A DNA stretch of 64,000 nucleotides from Enterococcus alcedinis (GTDB taxonomy: Bacteria > Bacillota > Bacilli > Lactobacillales > Enterococcaceae): positions 469,293 to 533,292 of the forward strand of contig NZ_BMDT01000001.1 of the NCBI RefSeq assembly GCF_014635985.1. Direction: 5' to 3'. Below, piece after piece: positions 28,957 through 38,512 of the stretch. The translations under genes and the position numbers were made by a program. The notes under the pieces were generated by a model. That model made no database searches, was not told the origin of the DNA, and saw only the letters and a list, made by a program, of their open reading frames with translations. The first letter of the stretch is position 1; every line of letters starts with the position of its first letter.

Positions 28957-30108
28957 TCATAACAAATAATTATGATCAAAAATAATTTTCAATTGATAAC
29001 TTTTCTCTATCTCTCGTAATTCTCGGGCAATTTCCGTCTTAATCTCATCTTCTGACCATTTATTTGAATCCGGAATCACTAAGTCAAATTCTAGCACGCG
29101 GTTATATCGGATACGAAAATCGTGCATACGAAAATCACTATTTAGTTTATTTAAAATCTTGACCAATTCCTGATGCATTTCTAAATATTCTTCACTGTTC
29201 ACCGTCACTGGATCTAGATGACAAACAAGATGAACACCCAGTTGCTTATAAATGTCCCGTTCAATTAAATCAATGACATCATGCGCTTGATCTAACGTCA
29301 TTTGACTATTTACTTCAATATGGACAGATGCAAAACTTTTTTGTGGACCATAATTATGAATTAATAAATCATGATAACCTAAAATATTCGGGTAGCGATT
29401 GAGTTGTTGTTCAATTTGATGAATTTCTTTTTCTGTTGGCCGTTGCCCCAATAGCTCATTCACAAAATCTCGCACCATTAACAAACCACTAGCTGTAATA
29501 TACACCGCTAAAACAAAACCAATATAGCCATCTATGCGCCAGCCTGTGAGCTGCTCCACTAAAATTGAAAGCAATACAGCACTAGTCGTATACACATCAT
29601 TAAAGCTATCTTTAGCATTAGCTATTAATGTTTGAGAATCAATTTTTGTCCCTGCGTAGCGATAAGACAATCCTTGATATAGCTTTACAATCACCGATAA
29701 AATCAAAATGATAAATGAAAGCCACGAAAAATGAACGCTTGTTGGGTTTATCATTTTTTCAATGGATGTCTTGAAAAATTGAGAACCAACAAAAGTAATG
29801 AGTAAGGCAACTCCTAGCCCTGTTACGTATTCGAAACGCTCATGTCCGTAAGGGTGATCTTTATCAGCTGGTTTTGAAGCCACTTTAAAGCCCACTAACA
29901 CTAGCACAGAGGAAATACTGTCAGAGAAACTGTTCATCGCATCTGCCATAATAGACACAGAATTTGCTGACAAACCAATTAAAAGTTTACTAATAAATAA
30001 CATCAAATTTGTTAATAAACCAAAGATGCCGGAGAATAAGCCAATTTTCCCACGCAACATCTCCTGACGGTATTTCTTTTCCATTTTATCGATAAAAAAA
30101 CGAACCAT
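28957..30108 (-). CDS. Cation diffusion facilitator family metal exporter
   Basis: Proton-driven efflux of divalent metals such as Zn, Fe or Mn. The 383 residues show about six membrane segments, the metal-site motifs DAMNSFSDS and DSFNDV, DKDHPYGHERFEY, and a cytosolic C-terminal domain with HIEVNS. The start has AGGAAA eight bases upstream. The metal cannot be assigned from these motifs with confidence. Confidence 0.88.
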   Translation of the reverse strand: MVRFFIDKMEKKYRQEMLRGKIGLFSGIFGLLTNLMLFISKLLIGLSANSVSIMADAMNSFSDSISSVLVLVGFKVASKPADKDHPYGHERFEYVTGLGVALLITFVGSQFFKTSIEKMINPTSVHFSWLSFIILILSVIVKLYQGLSYRYAGTKIDSQTLIANAKDSFNDVYTTSAVLLSILVEQLTGWRIDGYIGFVLAVYITASGLLMVRDFVNELLGQRPTEKEIHQIEQQLNRYPNILGYHDLLIHNYGPQKSFASVHIEVNSQMTLDQAHDVIDLIERDIYKQLGVHLVCHLDPVTVNSEEYLEMHQELVKILNKLNSDFRMHDFRIRYNRVLEFDLVIPDSNKWSEDEIKTEIARELREIEKSYQLKIIFDHNYLL

Positions 30109-30249
30109 TTTTCATTTCCTACTTTCCTCACTCTATGCTATTCTACCGTTTCTTATGACTGGTTTCAATTAATAACTTCTATTAATTCATCTTCTGTTAG
30201 TCATATTTCGATTGATAACGGGCGACTAGATGTTTGAAACTTTTAAAAA

Positions 30250-30283
30250 ACTTCAAATCCCGCTTAGATTCACAAGGATTTGA
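30250..30283 (-). terminator. Terminator after alaS
   Basis: ACTTCAAATCC and GGATTTGAAGT form an 11-bp stem followed by a U-run on the minus strand, about 11 bases after the alaS stop. Confidence 0.88.
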
Positions 30284-30293
30284 AGTTCTGACA

Positions 30294-32936
30294 TTATTTT
30301 GTTGCTAACCAATTTGATACTTCTGTGAGCGCTTCTGGAATCCCAGCCGCATTTTTACCACCAGCTTGTGCCATGTCTGGACGACCACCACCACCGCCGC
30401 CAACTTTTGGTGCAATAGCTTTAATTAAATCACCTGCTTTTACACCTTTGGCGATTGCTTCTGGGCTTGCTGCCACAAGTAAGCTAACTTTGTCTTCATT
30501 GGCTGTCGCTAATACCAATACTTCAGAAACAGATTTTTGTTTCCATTGATCGGCTAATTGACGCAACTGGCTCATATCTTTAACTGCTACTTGCGTTGCA
30601 ATATATGAAATCCCATTTGATTCTTTGACATCTTTAAAGACATCACCTGCTTGTTGACTCGCTAATTTACTTGATAATTGTTCATTTTCCTTTTGCAATT
30701 CACGTAATTGTTGTTGTAATTGTTCAACTTTATTCACGACGTCTTTTAATTGTGTTGATTTCACAATTTGTGCAATTTCCAGTACTTGTTGTTCTTTTTC
30801 TTGTAAGAATTCGTACGCTTCCTGGCCTGTGACTGCTTCAATTCGACGAACACCGGCTCCAATACCTGATTCAGAAGTAATTTTAAAAATACCGATTGCT
30901 TCTGTATTTTTCACATGGTTCCCACCACATAATTCAATCGACCAATCACCAATATTAACAACGCGGACTTCTTTGCCATATTTTTCGCCAAATAGAGCCA
31001 TTGCTCCCATTCCTTTAGCTGTATCAATATCTGTTTCAACGGTTACGACAGGGATTGCTTCCCAAATTTTTGTTTCAACAATTTGTTCCATTTGTTTTAA
31101 CTCTTCAGAAGTAACTTGTCCGAAGTGAGTAAAGTCAAAACGTAAGTAGTTGGCTGTCACCAATGAACCTGCTTGGTTGGCGTGCTCGCCTAATACTTCT
31201 TTTAATGCTTTATGTAACAAGTGCGTCGCTGTATGATTTTTTAAGATACCGTTATGGTTTGAAAAATCGACTTCAAGCTTGTAAGTCGCGCCTACCGTTA
31301 ACGTACCGTGCACGGTTACTTGATGTAAGTGTTGACCGTTTGGTGCACGTTTAACATCGGTTACTTCTGCTATCAATTGATTGTTTTCATCTAAGATAAC
31401 GCCTTTATCCGCGACTTGTCCACCCATTTCAGCATAGAAAGGTGTTTGAGCAAACATGACTTGCGCTTGACCACTTGAAAGAGAATCAACAAGAGCTTCT
31501 TCTTGAATTAAAACAAGCACTTCACTTGAAACGTTTAAGTTATCGTAACCAACATACGTGCTTTCGACTTTAATATCTGTTAACAGACCAGATTGTACAT
31601 CCATTGATTTTTCTGTACTACGAGCCGCACGTGCACGCTCACGTTGTGCATTCATTTCCGCTTCAAAACCAGCATGGTCGACAGTAAATCCTGCTTCTTC
31701 CGCAATCTCTTCGGTTAATTCAACTGGGAAACCATACGTGTCATATAATTTAAAAATCGTTTGACCATTTAAGGTTTTTTCATTTGCTTCTTTTAATTCC
31801 ACAACGACTTGGTTTAAAATATCTAAACCTTCATTAATTGTTTCGTGGAAACGATTTTCTTCTGTACGAATCACTTTTTCAATAAATTCACGTTGTTCTA
31901 ATACTTCAGGATAATAACTTTCCATGATTTTTCCAACAACGGGAACTAATTTGTATAAGAAGCCATCTGTAATGCCTAGCTTTTGTCCGTGCATGACTGC
32001 ACGACGTAATAAGCGACGTAGAACATAGCCGCGACCTTCATTTGATGGTAATGCACCATCACCAATCGCAAAGGATAAGGCGCGAATATGGTCAGCAATT
32101 ACTTTAAATGACGTATCTGTTGTACTATCTTTGCCATAAGCGACTTTACCACTTATTTTTTCTACTTCTTGAATGATTGGCAAAAATAAATCTGTTTCAA
32201 AGTTTGTTGGTGCATTTTGTACAATCGAAACAACTCGCTCTAATCCCATACCCGTATCAATGTTTTTATTCGGTAATGGCTCATAAGTGTCATCAGCTTT
32301 ATGGTTAAACTCTGAGAATACTAAGTTCCAGATTTCCAAATAACGCTCATTTTCGCCACCAGGGAAATTTTCTGGATCATCTTCAGCCACATCGTTAAAT
32401 TCTTCACCACGATCGTAAAATATTTCTGTACACGGACCACTTGGACCTGCACCAATATCCCAAAAGTTTTCGTCTAATTCAATGACGTGGTTTTCTGCCA
32501 AACCAACTTCTTCTAACCACAAACGTTTTGCTTCTTTATCTTCAGGATAAACCGTCACAAATAGTTTTTCGGGATCAAAAGCTAACCATTGTGGTGAAGT
32601 TAAAAATTCCCACGCCCAATTGACAGCCTCTTTTTTGAAATAATCACCAATTGAAAAGTTTCCTAACATTTCAAACATCGTATGGTGACGAGCTGTTTTA
32701 CCAACATTTTCAATATCGTTTGTACGAATCGATTTTTGTGAGTTCGTCATTCTTGGATTTTCAGGTGCAATCGAGCCATCGAAATATTTCTTCATGGTAG
32801 CAACACCCGAGTTGATCCATAATAATGTTGGATCATTAACAGGTACTAAAGATGCACTTGGTTCAATTTTATGACCTTTTTCTTTAAAAAAATCTAAATA
32901 CATTTGGCGCACTTGTGCACTTGATAATTGTTTCAT
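30294..32936 (-). CDS. alaS: Alanyl-tRNA synthetase
   Basis: Charges tRNA-Ala. The 880 residues contain the class II catalytic core at the N-terminus ([27 protein letters not shown]). The editing domain carries [11 protein letters not shown] and CGGNHVKNT, the zinc and editing residues. A coiled coil and the C-Ala domain ([15 protein letters not shown]) follow. The T-box leader directly upstream indicates control by uncharged tRNA-Ala. Confidence 0.97.
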   Translation of the reverse strand: MKQLSSAQVRQMYLDFFKEKGHKIEPSASLVPVNDPTLLWINSGVATMKKYFDGSIAPENPRMTNSQKSIRTNDIENVGKTARHHTMFEMLGNFSIGDYFKKEAVNWAWEFLTSPQWLAFDPEKLFVTVYPEDKEAKRLWLEEVGLAENHVIELDENFWDIGAGPSGPCTEIFYDRGEEFNDVAEDDPENFPGGENERYLEIWNLVFSEFNHKADDTYEPLPNKNIDTGMGLERVVSIVQNAPTNFETDLFLPIIQEVEKISGKVAYGKDSTTDTSFKVIADHIRALSFAIGDGALPSNEGRGYVLRRLLRRAVMHGQKLGITDGFLYKLVPVVGKIMESYYPEVLEQREFIEKVIRTEENRFHETINEGLDILNQVVVELKEANEKTLNGQTIFKLYDTYGFPVELTEEIAEEAGFTVDHAGFEAEMNAQRERARAARSTEKSMDVQSGLLTDIKVESTYVGYDNLNVSSEVLVLIQEEALVDSLSSGQAQVMFAQTPFYAEMGGQVADKGVILDENNQLIAEVTDVKRAPNGQHLHQVTVHGTLTVGATYKLEVDFSNHNGILKNHTATHLLHKALKEVLGEHANQAGSLVTANYLRFDFTHFGQVTSEELKQMEQIVETKIWEAIPVVTVETDIDTAKGMGAMALFGEKYGKEVRVVNIGDWSIELCGGNHVKNTEAIGIFKITSESGIGAGVRRIEAVTGQEAYEFLQEKEQQVLEIAQIVKSTQLKDVVNKVEQLQQQLRELQKENEQLSSKLASQQAGDVFKDVKESNGISYIATQVAVKDMSQLRQLADQWKQKSVSEVLVLATANEDKVSLLVAASPEAIAKGVKAGDLIKAIAPKVGGGGGGRPDMAQAGGKNAAGIPEALTEVSNWLATK

Positions 32937-32967
32937 TGTTATTTTCCTTCTTTCTCTTTTTTAGGAC

Positions 32968-33025
32968 AAAAAAACACCATTGCAAGACAAGGACGTCTAC
33001 ACGCGGTACCACCTTGTTTGCAATG
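32968..33025 (-). terminator. T-box terminator/antiterminator of alaS
   Basis: CATTGCAAACAAGG pairs with CCTTGTCTTGCAATG around the T-box bulge region, followed by a run of U. The segment AAGGTGGTACCGCG within the 5' half is the T-box consensus. It can form the antiterminator that receives the tRNA acceptor end. Confidence 0.9.
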
Positions 33026-33185
33026 ATGTTCGATCATTACCTCTTCATCTCGCTAACGCTGAGTGGCGTTGGTATTTCTACCAAGGAATCCAAGGGAGCC
33101 TTTCATTTTGTTTCTTGTTCTTCTCTCAGCAGCGAAAAACTTTCTGTAAAGAAATTAAAAATAAAAGATGTCCTTTTCTACTATT
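32968..33185 (-). promoter_or_regulatory. T-box leader of alaS
   Basis: Between the promoter and alaS the leader shows a Stem I base (TCGCTGCTGAG with CTCAGC-GTT-AGCGA), a GA-rich motif GAGAGAAG, and the T-box AAGGTGGTACCGCG. The likely specifier is GCC at 33067-33065 (context AACGCCACTCAG), an alanine codon, in agreement with the downstream gene. The specifier is my reading of the fold by eye. The T-box identity itself is firm. Confidence 0.88.
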
Positions 33186-33187
33186 GA

Positions 33188-33216
33188 AGTATAAGAAACT
33201 TTTCATGAAAAGTCAA
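33188..33216 (-). promoter_or_regulatory. Promoter of alaS
   Basis: TTGACT (33216-33211), 17 bases, TATACT (33193-33188) on the minus strand, just upstream of the T-box Stem I. Confidence 0.85.
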
Positions 33217-33243
33217 TCACAAAGCGTGTTCTCGTCCAATATT

Positions 33244-33579
33244 TTAACCAGATGAGATTAAAATAATTTCTGAATCAAAATATTGTTCAATGAAGTGAAC
33301 TTTCGCTGCAATTTCAGAAATAGAATACCTTTCTTTTATTGTTGAAACAACCCATTTGTCTTCGATATCATCTTTTCTTTTAATAATCGCAAGCAAAACC
33401 CCTTCAAAAGTCTTTAGAGGTGAATCGACCGTTCGGGTGATAATATAGGCATCTTGTTCTTCACCGTCACCACCCAACACTCCTGCTATAAAGCCATAAT
33501 TAATCGGATATTGATTTCCAAATGAATCAATAAAACCGATTGGACGATCAATCGTGACAGTTATCAAATTATTCGGCAC
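33244..33579 (-). CDS. Short family I inorganic pyrophosphatase-like protein
   Basis: Starts at GTG with AGGTG upstream. The 111 residues resemble soluble family I pyrophosphatase: YPINYGFIAGVLGGDGEEQDAYI aligns with the metal-site GDGDPxD motif and KRKDDIEDKWVV with the second Asp pair. Several metal-binding acids are therefore kept, but the protein is about 60 residues shorter than the usual enzyme and lacks its N-terminal strand region. It may hydrolyse pyrophosphate or a related phosphoanhydride. It follows the unknown gene at 33617 on the same strand and precedes the alaS promoter. Confidence 0.6.
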   Translation of the reverse strand: MPNNLITVTIDRPIGFIDSFGNQYPINYGFIAGVLGGDGEEQDAYIITRTVDSPLKTFEGVLLAIIKRKDDIEDKWVVSTIKERYSISEIAAKVHFIEQYFDSEIILISSG

Positions 33580-33616
33580 TTTTTTTCACCTCATTTATAT
33601 GATAAATTCAAGCGAC

Positions 33617-34642
33617 TTACGTTGGACGAATAATAATCGCCTTACGATAAGAATAGTTTACCGGACTTAGCGCTTCTTGATTTGAACGTAATTTACGAGA
33701 GCGATAGTAAGTAGCTAATGGTAAAACATCAAATAACGGAATCCCTATAGATTCCATCTTCTCTAACTTCAGATAGGGTGAATCAATGACTTCCCAGTAA
33801 TCATTATCCGTCGAAAATGTTAAGCCAAACATATTAGCCTGTAATGTTTTTGGACGCTGCTCAACATAATTTCGTCCGCGAAATAACTTCCTCGTCCCCG
33901 CGCCAAGAGCATATTCCCAAGCATCTTCATCTAACAAATCAAATAAATCTGCTTGTACTTTTTCTTTCAGTGTATTAAACGTTTCACTTTGATGCTTAAA
34001 AATATGATACGTATCTGAGTCTGGATACCATTTTGCATAAAAAAGGTTTTCTTCAAAAATTTCAGATGGATGCGTTTTTTTCAAACAATCTTCTAGTGTC
34101 TCACTACCAAGAAAGTGCGCTCGAACAGCTTCCTCAATCGGTAAAAAATCTTCAACAACGCCCGAGAATTCACCGGTAATCAGATTTAATTCACCGATGG
34201 CTTTTCCGCCAGCAGGTAGTGCATTTTTTTGAACAAGCATCGGTGGAATCGAAACCTTTCGTAATGGGCTCGTTGATTCATTAACAAAAGTATCCCAGTC
34301 CTCTGTAGTTTTCAAATCATAATTCTCAGTGATTTTCAAATAATAGTCTGAGGCTTCTTGGCATTCTTGATCCCACGTGCTAACAGGAAGGCCTTGCGTT
34401 CCAAAATTCCAACCTAAAATAGCCTCTTGGTTCCCTGGCACTAAAACAAAGCGTTCATCATCAATAGTACATTCAAACGTCTCACACTTAACCCCGGCCA
34501 ATTCAAACACACTATAATCTACATCTGAAATATACTTTAAAGGGCTTACAAAATACATTAAAACTTGATTCATCACTTGTGCTCTTAGTTCTTTTGATAA
34601 ATTTTTCCAATTAATCCATTCTAACGCCTCGAAAAAAGTCAT
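33617..34642 (-). CDS. Protein of unknown function, faint SUMF1/FGE-like features
   Basis: I do not recognise this protein with confidence. The start used (MTFFEALEWINW, 341 residues) follows AAGGTGG; the frame extends 20 codons upstream without an SD. It is soluble with no signal peptide. Segments near the C-terminus (EDAWEYALGAGTRKLFRGRN, then ANMFGLTFSTDNDYWEV, then a YYRSRKLR segment) recall the order of motifs in the formylglycine-generating-enzyme fold, but no catalytic cysteine pair is evident. The next gene downstream is the pyrophosphatase-like protein, 37 bases away. Confidence 0.6.
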   Translation of the reverse strand: MTFFEALEWINWKNLSKELRAQVMNQVLMYFVSPLKYISDVDYSVFELAGVKCETFECTIDDERFVLVPGNQEAILGWNFGTQGLPVSTWDQECQEASDYYLKITENYDLKTTEDWDTFVNESTSPLRKVSIPPMLVQKNALPAGGKAIGELNLITGEFSGVVEDFLPIEEAVRAHFLGSETLEDCLKKTHPSEIFEENLFYAKWYPDSDTYHIFKHQSETFNTLKEKVQADLFDLLDEDAWEYALGAGTRKLFRGRNYVEQRPKTLQANMFGLTFSTDNDYWEVIDSPYLKLEKMESIGIPLFDVLPLATYYRSRKLRSNQEALSPVNYSYRKAIIIRPT

Positions 34643-34689
34643 GCTATTTTCCACCTTTTCGCTTTTTGTTTCTTTTAGTATAGCACGAA

Positions 34690-34735
34690 TCAAAAAAATC
34701 AACTAAAACCTTTTAAGTGGTTTTAGTTGATTTTA
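34690..34735 (-). terminator. Terminator after the DEAD-box helicase gene
   Basis: AATCAACTAAAACC and GGTTTTAGTTGATT form a 14-bp stem with an eight-base loop and a U-run on the minus strand, right after the helicase stop. Confidence 0.9.
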
Positions 34736-34737
34736 AA

Positions 34738-36084
34738 TTATTGATTTGAATTTTTCTTAGCTTTACGCGCCGTACGAGTCGTTTGACGACCTTCTATACG
34801 ACGTTTAGCTTTACGATCTTTATCAATTGCCCATTGGATTTTTTTCTTGTATCCTGGTTTAACACTTTTCTTTTTACGGTGAACCATTGCTTGGATTTTT
34901 GGATCTAACTCTTCACGTGATTTTTCACGTTTCTTACGACGATTTCGGTCATAAGTATCGACAATTTCACCATTTTTAATTTCTTTCGGCTCAAATTCGA
35001 CACCTAGTTTTTCAATTTCAGCAATCGCTTGTTCATTACTTGGACTATACAACGTAATAGCAGTCCCTGATAATTGATTACGACCTGTACGACCGACACG
35101 GTGAATAAAGAAATCCAATTCTTCTGGAACTTCAGCGTTAATCACGTGCGAAACACCTTCAATATCAATTCCACGTGCAGCTAAATCGGTTGCTACAACG
35201 TATTGATACTCGAGGTTTTGGACTTGGCGCATAATTCGTTTACGTTCTCGTGGTGTGATATCACCATGGATTTTAGCTACTTTCAAGTCTTTTTCAACTA
35301 AGTAACTCGCAATTTCATCTACTCTTGATTTTGTGTTTGCAAAAACGATGGCTAAATAAGGGTGCCCAACTGTTAATAAATTATAAATTAAGCGATTGGT
35401 ATCTTTCCCTTTCGTTGAAACTAACCAGTTTTCAATGCTTTCAGAAATAATCGCTTTTGGACGAATTTCTTCAATTAATGGATTTTCCATATATTTTTTC
35501 AAGAAAGGACGTAATTTTTCAGGAATTGTCGCTGAGAAAACTAGCATTTGTAATTTATCCGGCAAGTGACTCGCAATTTGATCGACTTCTTTTAAGAACC
35601 CTAAATCAAGAGTCATGTCCGCTTCATCAATGACTAATGCGTTCGCTGTATAAATTTTCAAAGCTTTTTCATTTACTAAATCTAAAATACGACCTGGTGT
35701 TCCAACAACAATATGTGGTTGTTGATTTTTCAAGCGATTCATTTGGCGTTGTTTATCTGTTCCACCAACGAAATTCGATACGCGCATTTCTGGATTTGAA
35801 AACTCAGCTACTTCTTTGGCTGCTTGATAAATTTGAGTTGCAAGTTCACGACTCGGTGCAGTAATAACAACTTGTACTTGATCTTTTGTCGCATCGACTT
35901 TATCCATTAAAGGTAATAAAAATGTATGTGTTTTCCCACTACCTGTTTGAGATTGTCCGACAACACTACGGCCTTGTTGAATAACCGGGATAATCTTCGT
36001 TTGGACTTCGGTTGGTTCGGTAAAATTCTTTTCTTCTAGTGCTTTGTAAATAAATGGTTGGAATGCAAATGATTTAAATGACAT
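34738..36084 (-). CDS. cshB: DEAD-box RNA helicase (CshB-like)
   Basis: ATP-dependent RNA unwinding in ribosome assembly, mRNA turnover or cold adaptation. The 448 residues carry the Q motif (FTEPTEVQTKIIP), AQTGSGKT-type Walker A (SQTGSGKT near 46), PSRELATQ, GTPGRILD, VIDEADM, SATIP, and HRVGRTGR. A basic tail (about 380-448, rich in Lys and Arg) likely binds RNA. The size and opening match CshB rather than the longer CshA. Confidence 0.88.
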   Translation of the reverse strand: MSFKSFAFQPFIYKALEEKNFTEPTEVQTKIIPVIQQGRSVVGQSQTGSGKTHTFLLPLMDKVDATKDQVQVVITAPSRELATQIYQAAKEVAEFSNPEMRVSNFVGGTDKQRQMNRLKNQQPHIVVGTPGRILDLVNEKALKIYTANALVIDEADMTLDLGFLKEVDQIASHLPDKLQMLVFSATIPEKLRPFLKKYMENPLIEEIRPKAIISESIENWLVSTKGKDTNRLIYNLLTVGHPYLAIVFANTKSRVDEIASYLVEKDLKVAKIHGDITPRERKRIMRQVQNLEYQYVVATDLAARGIDIEGVSHVINAEVPEELDFFIHRVGRTGRNQLSGTAITLYSPSNEQAIAEIEKLGVEFEPKEIKNGEIVDTYDRNRRKKREKSREELDPKIQAMVHRKKKSVKPGYKKKIQWAIDKDRKAKRRIEGRQTTRTARKAKKNSNQ

Positions 36085-36116
36085 TCAAACACCTTCTTTC
36101 TTATAACATCTTTGTG

Positions 36117-36122
36117 ATTATA
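36117..36122 (-). promoter_or_regulatory. Extended -10 promoter of the helicase gene
   Basis: TGTTATAAT on the minus strand, about 30 bases before the ATG; the TATAAT is preceded by TGn. No good -35 box is seen, which is tolerated by extended -10 promoters. Confidence 0.6.
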
Positions 36123-36185
36123 ACACATTCACTTTTGAAAACCTACTTTACTGCAAATAAAAATAAATCCAATTGCGACTTAAAA

Positions 36186-36231
36186 AGTGAAAAAGGAGCG
36201 ATGACAATCACTCGTCACAGCTCCTTGTCTT
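36186..36231 (-). terminator. Terminator after the HD hydrolase gene
   Basis: AAGGAGC-TG-TGAC pairs with GTCA-TC-GCTCCTT and is followed by TTTTTC on the minus strand, a few bases after the stop codon. Confidence 0.85.
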
Positions 36232-36236
36232 CGATT

Positions 36237-36881
36237 TTAAACGTTCCATTCAGAATAAAACTGCTTTAAAAATGCTTCCATGAATTGTTTTCGTTCAAAA
36301 GCCAATGTACGAGCATAGGATGTATTCATTTTATCCGGCAACAATAGTAATTTTTCATAAAAATGATTAATCACAGTCGTTCCTTGCCGATACTCCGCTT
36401 TACTCGCAAATGTTTTTGGTTGAAGACTCTCATCATGAATTGGATGCGCATGTCCACCGCCATAGTACGCAGTTCTTAAAATACCCATCGCACCAACCGC
36501 TTCTAAACGATCGGCATCTTGTACAATTTGTCCTGCTAAACTTAATGGCTCTGCTTCATTCGTCAATTCTTTTGAATAGGACATGTTTTGGATGCTGTGT
36601 AAAATCTCTTTTACTTGATCCTCGCTGGCATCCAATGAATAAAGTAATGCTTCAACCTCATCAACTTTACTCGAAACATCTGCCACAATTTTATCATCGA
36701 TGACATCATGTAAAAACGCACTCGCTTGAACAACAAAGTCATCCACTACTAATTGATCTACTTCGACAATCGTTTTGGCATAATTCGCAACACGACGGAC
36801 ATGCTTAAAATCGTGCCCTGTTTTTTCATCTACCAGTTCTTGACGGGCAAAATCAATCACAGCATCGATTTTACTAGGCAT
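36237..36881 (-). CDS. HD-domain phosphohydrolase (YedJ-like)
   Basis: The 214 residues show the metal-binding HD signature: GHDFKHVRRVA near 22, FLHDVIDD near 52, and DADRLEAVGAMG near 117. These proteins hydrolyse phosphate esters or nucleotides; the substrate is not predictable here. The start overlaps the rlmL stop by eight bases, so the two are co-translated. Confidence 0.85.
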   Translation of the reverse strand: MPSKIDAVIDFARQELVDEKTGHDFKHVRRVANYAKTIVEVDQLVVDDFVVQASAFLHDVIDDKIVADVSSKVDEVEALLYSLDASEDQVKEILHSIQNMSYSKELTNEAEPLSLAGQIVQDADRLEAVGAMGILRTAYYGGGHAHPIHDESLQPKTFASKAEYRQGTTVINHFYEKLLLLPDKMNTSYARTLAFERKQFMEAFLKQFYSEWNV

Positions 36882-38046
36882 GAGTCGTTTCTCTCGGCTC
36901 TCTTGGTGGTCTTGTTCCCCAATATTGGAAAAGGTCGGTTCTTAAGGCGCCATTGTACAATTTACGTTTTTTCGTTGCTTTTTCTCCGTAAAATTCTTCG
37001 AAAAGTAAATCACTCGTAATAATGTATTTGCTCCACGTTTTAAGCGGTTTGAAAACTCTGCCCATTTCTTTATACAATTGACGTACTTCTGCTTCTTCAC
37101 CCAAACGTTCCCCATAAGGTGGATTCGCTACGATTACGCCATATTCTTTTGTAATATGGATATCTTTTACGGCTTGTTGTTTAAAGGTGATTGAATCGCC
37201 TAAACCAATTTCTTCCGCATTTTTTTGCGCAATTTCAATTAAGCGACCATTAATATCTGAGCCTGTAATATCAAGCACTACATCATAATCCGCCGCTTCT
37301 TCAGCCTCTAAGCGAACCTTGTCAAAAATTTCAGGTTTGAACCAATCCCATTTTTCACAAGCAAATTCACGATTAAAACCAGGCGCAATGTTGTGCCCAA
37401 TTAAAGCTGCTTCAATACATAGTGTCCCTGAACCACAAACGGGATCATAAAACGGACGATCTTTTCGCCAATTGGTTAACATGACTAATGCCGCCGCCAT
37501 ATTTTCTTTTAGTGGTGCGCCACCTTTTTCTAAGCGATAACCACGTTTAAATAAACTTGGTCCAGTCGTATCTAACGTGACCATTACATGATCTTTCAAC
37601 AAAGCGACTTCTAATTGGAATAGCGCTCCTGTCTCAGCTAATGGAACAGATGCTGGACGGTGATAGTACTCACGTAAGCGATTGACAATTGCTTTTTTGG
37701 TAATCGCTTGGCAATCCGGTGTACTATACAATTTCGATTTAATTGATTTTCCTGCTACTGGGAATTCTGCGTCTAATGGTAAAAAATCTTCCCAAGGCAA
37801 TGCTTTGACGCTTTCAAATAACTCATCAAAACTATAGGCATCAAATTCACCTACAACAATCTTAATTCGATCGGCTGTACGTAACCATAAATTGGTTTTC
37901 GCAATCGTCTCCATTGTTCCTTGGAATCTTGCACGACCATTTTCTACTTGACACTCAATTCCCATATCGCGTAATTCTTTACCGACAAGGGCTTCTAATC
38001 CACTTGCTGCTGTTGCAACAAGGTTAAATATTTGATTTTCTTTCAT
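36874..38046 (-). CDS. rlmL: THUMP-domain 23S rRNA guanine-N2 methyltransferase (RlmL N-terminal type, YpsC)
   Basis: SAM-dependent m2G methylation of 23S rRNA. The start used (MKENQIFNLV, 390 residues) has AAAAGGAGAACAAAT before it; the open frame runs back through the rnpB terminator and is not used. There is a THUMP domain (about 45-155) and a Rossmann methyltransferase with DPVCGSGTLCIEAA near 190 and the catalytic VANPPYGER near 308. It directly follows rnpB, as ypsC does in Bacillus. Confidence 0.9.
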   Translation of the reverse strand: MKENQIFNLVATAASGLEALVGKELRDMGIECQVENGRARFQGTMETIAKTNLWLRTADRIKIVVGEFDAYSFDELFESVKALPWEDFLPLDAEFPVAGKSIKSKLYSTPDCQAITKKAIVNRLREYYHRPASVPLAETGALFQLEVALLKDHVMVTLDTTGPSLFKRGYRLEKGGAPLKENMAAALVMLTNWRKDRPFYDPVCGSGTLCIEAALIGHNIAPGFNREFACEKWDWFKPEIFDKVRLEAEEAADYDVVLDITGSDINGRLIEIAQKNAEEIGLGDSITFKQQAVKDIHITKEYGVIVANPPYGERLGEEAEVRQLYKEMGRVFKPLKTWSKYIITSDLLFEEFYGEKATKKRKLYNGALRTDLFQYWGTRPPREPRETTHA

Positions 38047-38064
38047 TATTTGTTCTCCTTTTGA

Positions 38065-38093
38065 TAAAAAAATCCTCCCGTAACGGAAGGATT
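38065..38093 (-). terminator. Terminator of rnpB
   Basis: AATCCTTCCG and CGGGAGGATT with a TTA loop and a run of seven U on the minus strand. It lies 12 bases after the RNase P P1 helix and only about 20 bases before the rlmL start codon. Confidence 0.9.
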
Positions 38094-38104
38094 CCCCTGA
38101 TAAT

Positions 38105-38492
38105 TTGTGATTTTCTATAAGCCATGTTTTGTCCAATTCTTTTTTACAGGGAAAAAAGAATATGGATAATCATCTATCTGCAACTTTCATTGCCCTTTTG
38201 TTCCGTTCATTTCCGTGTACAAAAAGCGCCCCTACCATAATGTTTGGGTTGCTCACTCGAGGGGTTTACCGCGTTCCACCGCTTAAATTTCTCTAAGCGC
38301 TTCGTCACTGTGGCACTTTCAAGGGTACTCAAGCATAGCTCTCACCTTAGCTTTTTTTCCTGCCGTTATCTTAAAAAAGATACCCTAGCTTATTTTTTCA
38401 CTAGGCACGAACACTACAAACATCTCAGTCTGTGTGAGCATGGACTTTCCTCAGCTTGATCTAGTCAAACCGCGATTATCCGAAAATCACAA
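38105..38492 (-). ncRNA. rnpB: RNase P RNA (class B)
   Basis: Catalytic RNA that trims the 5' end of tRNA precursors. The ends were set by the P1 helix: TTGTGATTTTC at the 5' end pairs perfectly with GAAAATCACAA at the 3' end. The universal segment GAGGAAAGTCCATGCTC is about 45 bases in, and a second conserved stretch (GGTAAACCCCTCGAGTGAGCAA) follows in the middle. Length 388 and the Bacillus-like body fit class B. It is flanked by gpsB and rlmL as in other Firmicutes. Confidence 0.95.
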
Positions 38493-38512
38493 AGTTGTTT
38501 CTTTATTGCTAA

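Noticed and set aside
38047-38136. Upstream extension of rlmL
   Set aside because: The extension would translate the rnpB terminator and the RNase P P1 region; the ATG at 38046 has a proper SD.
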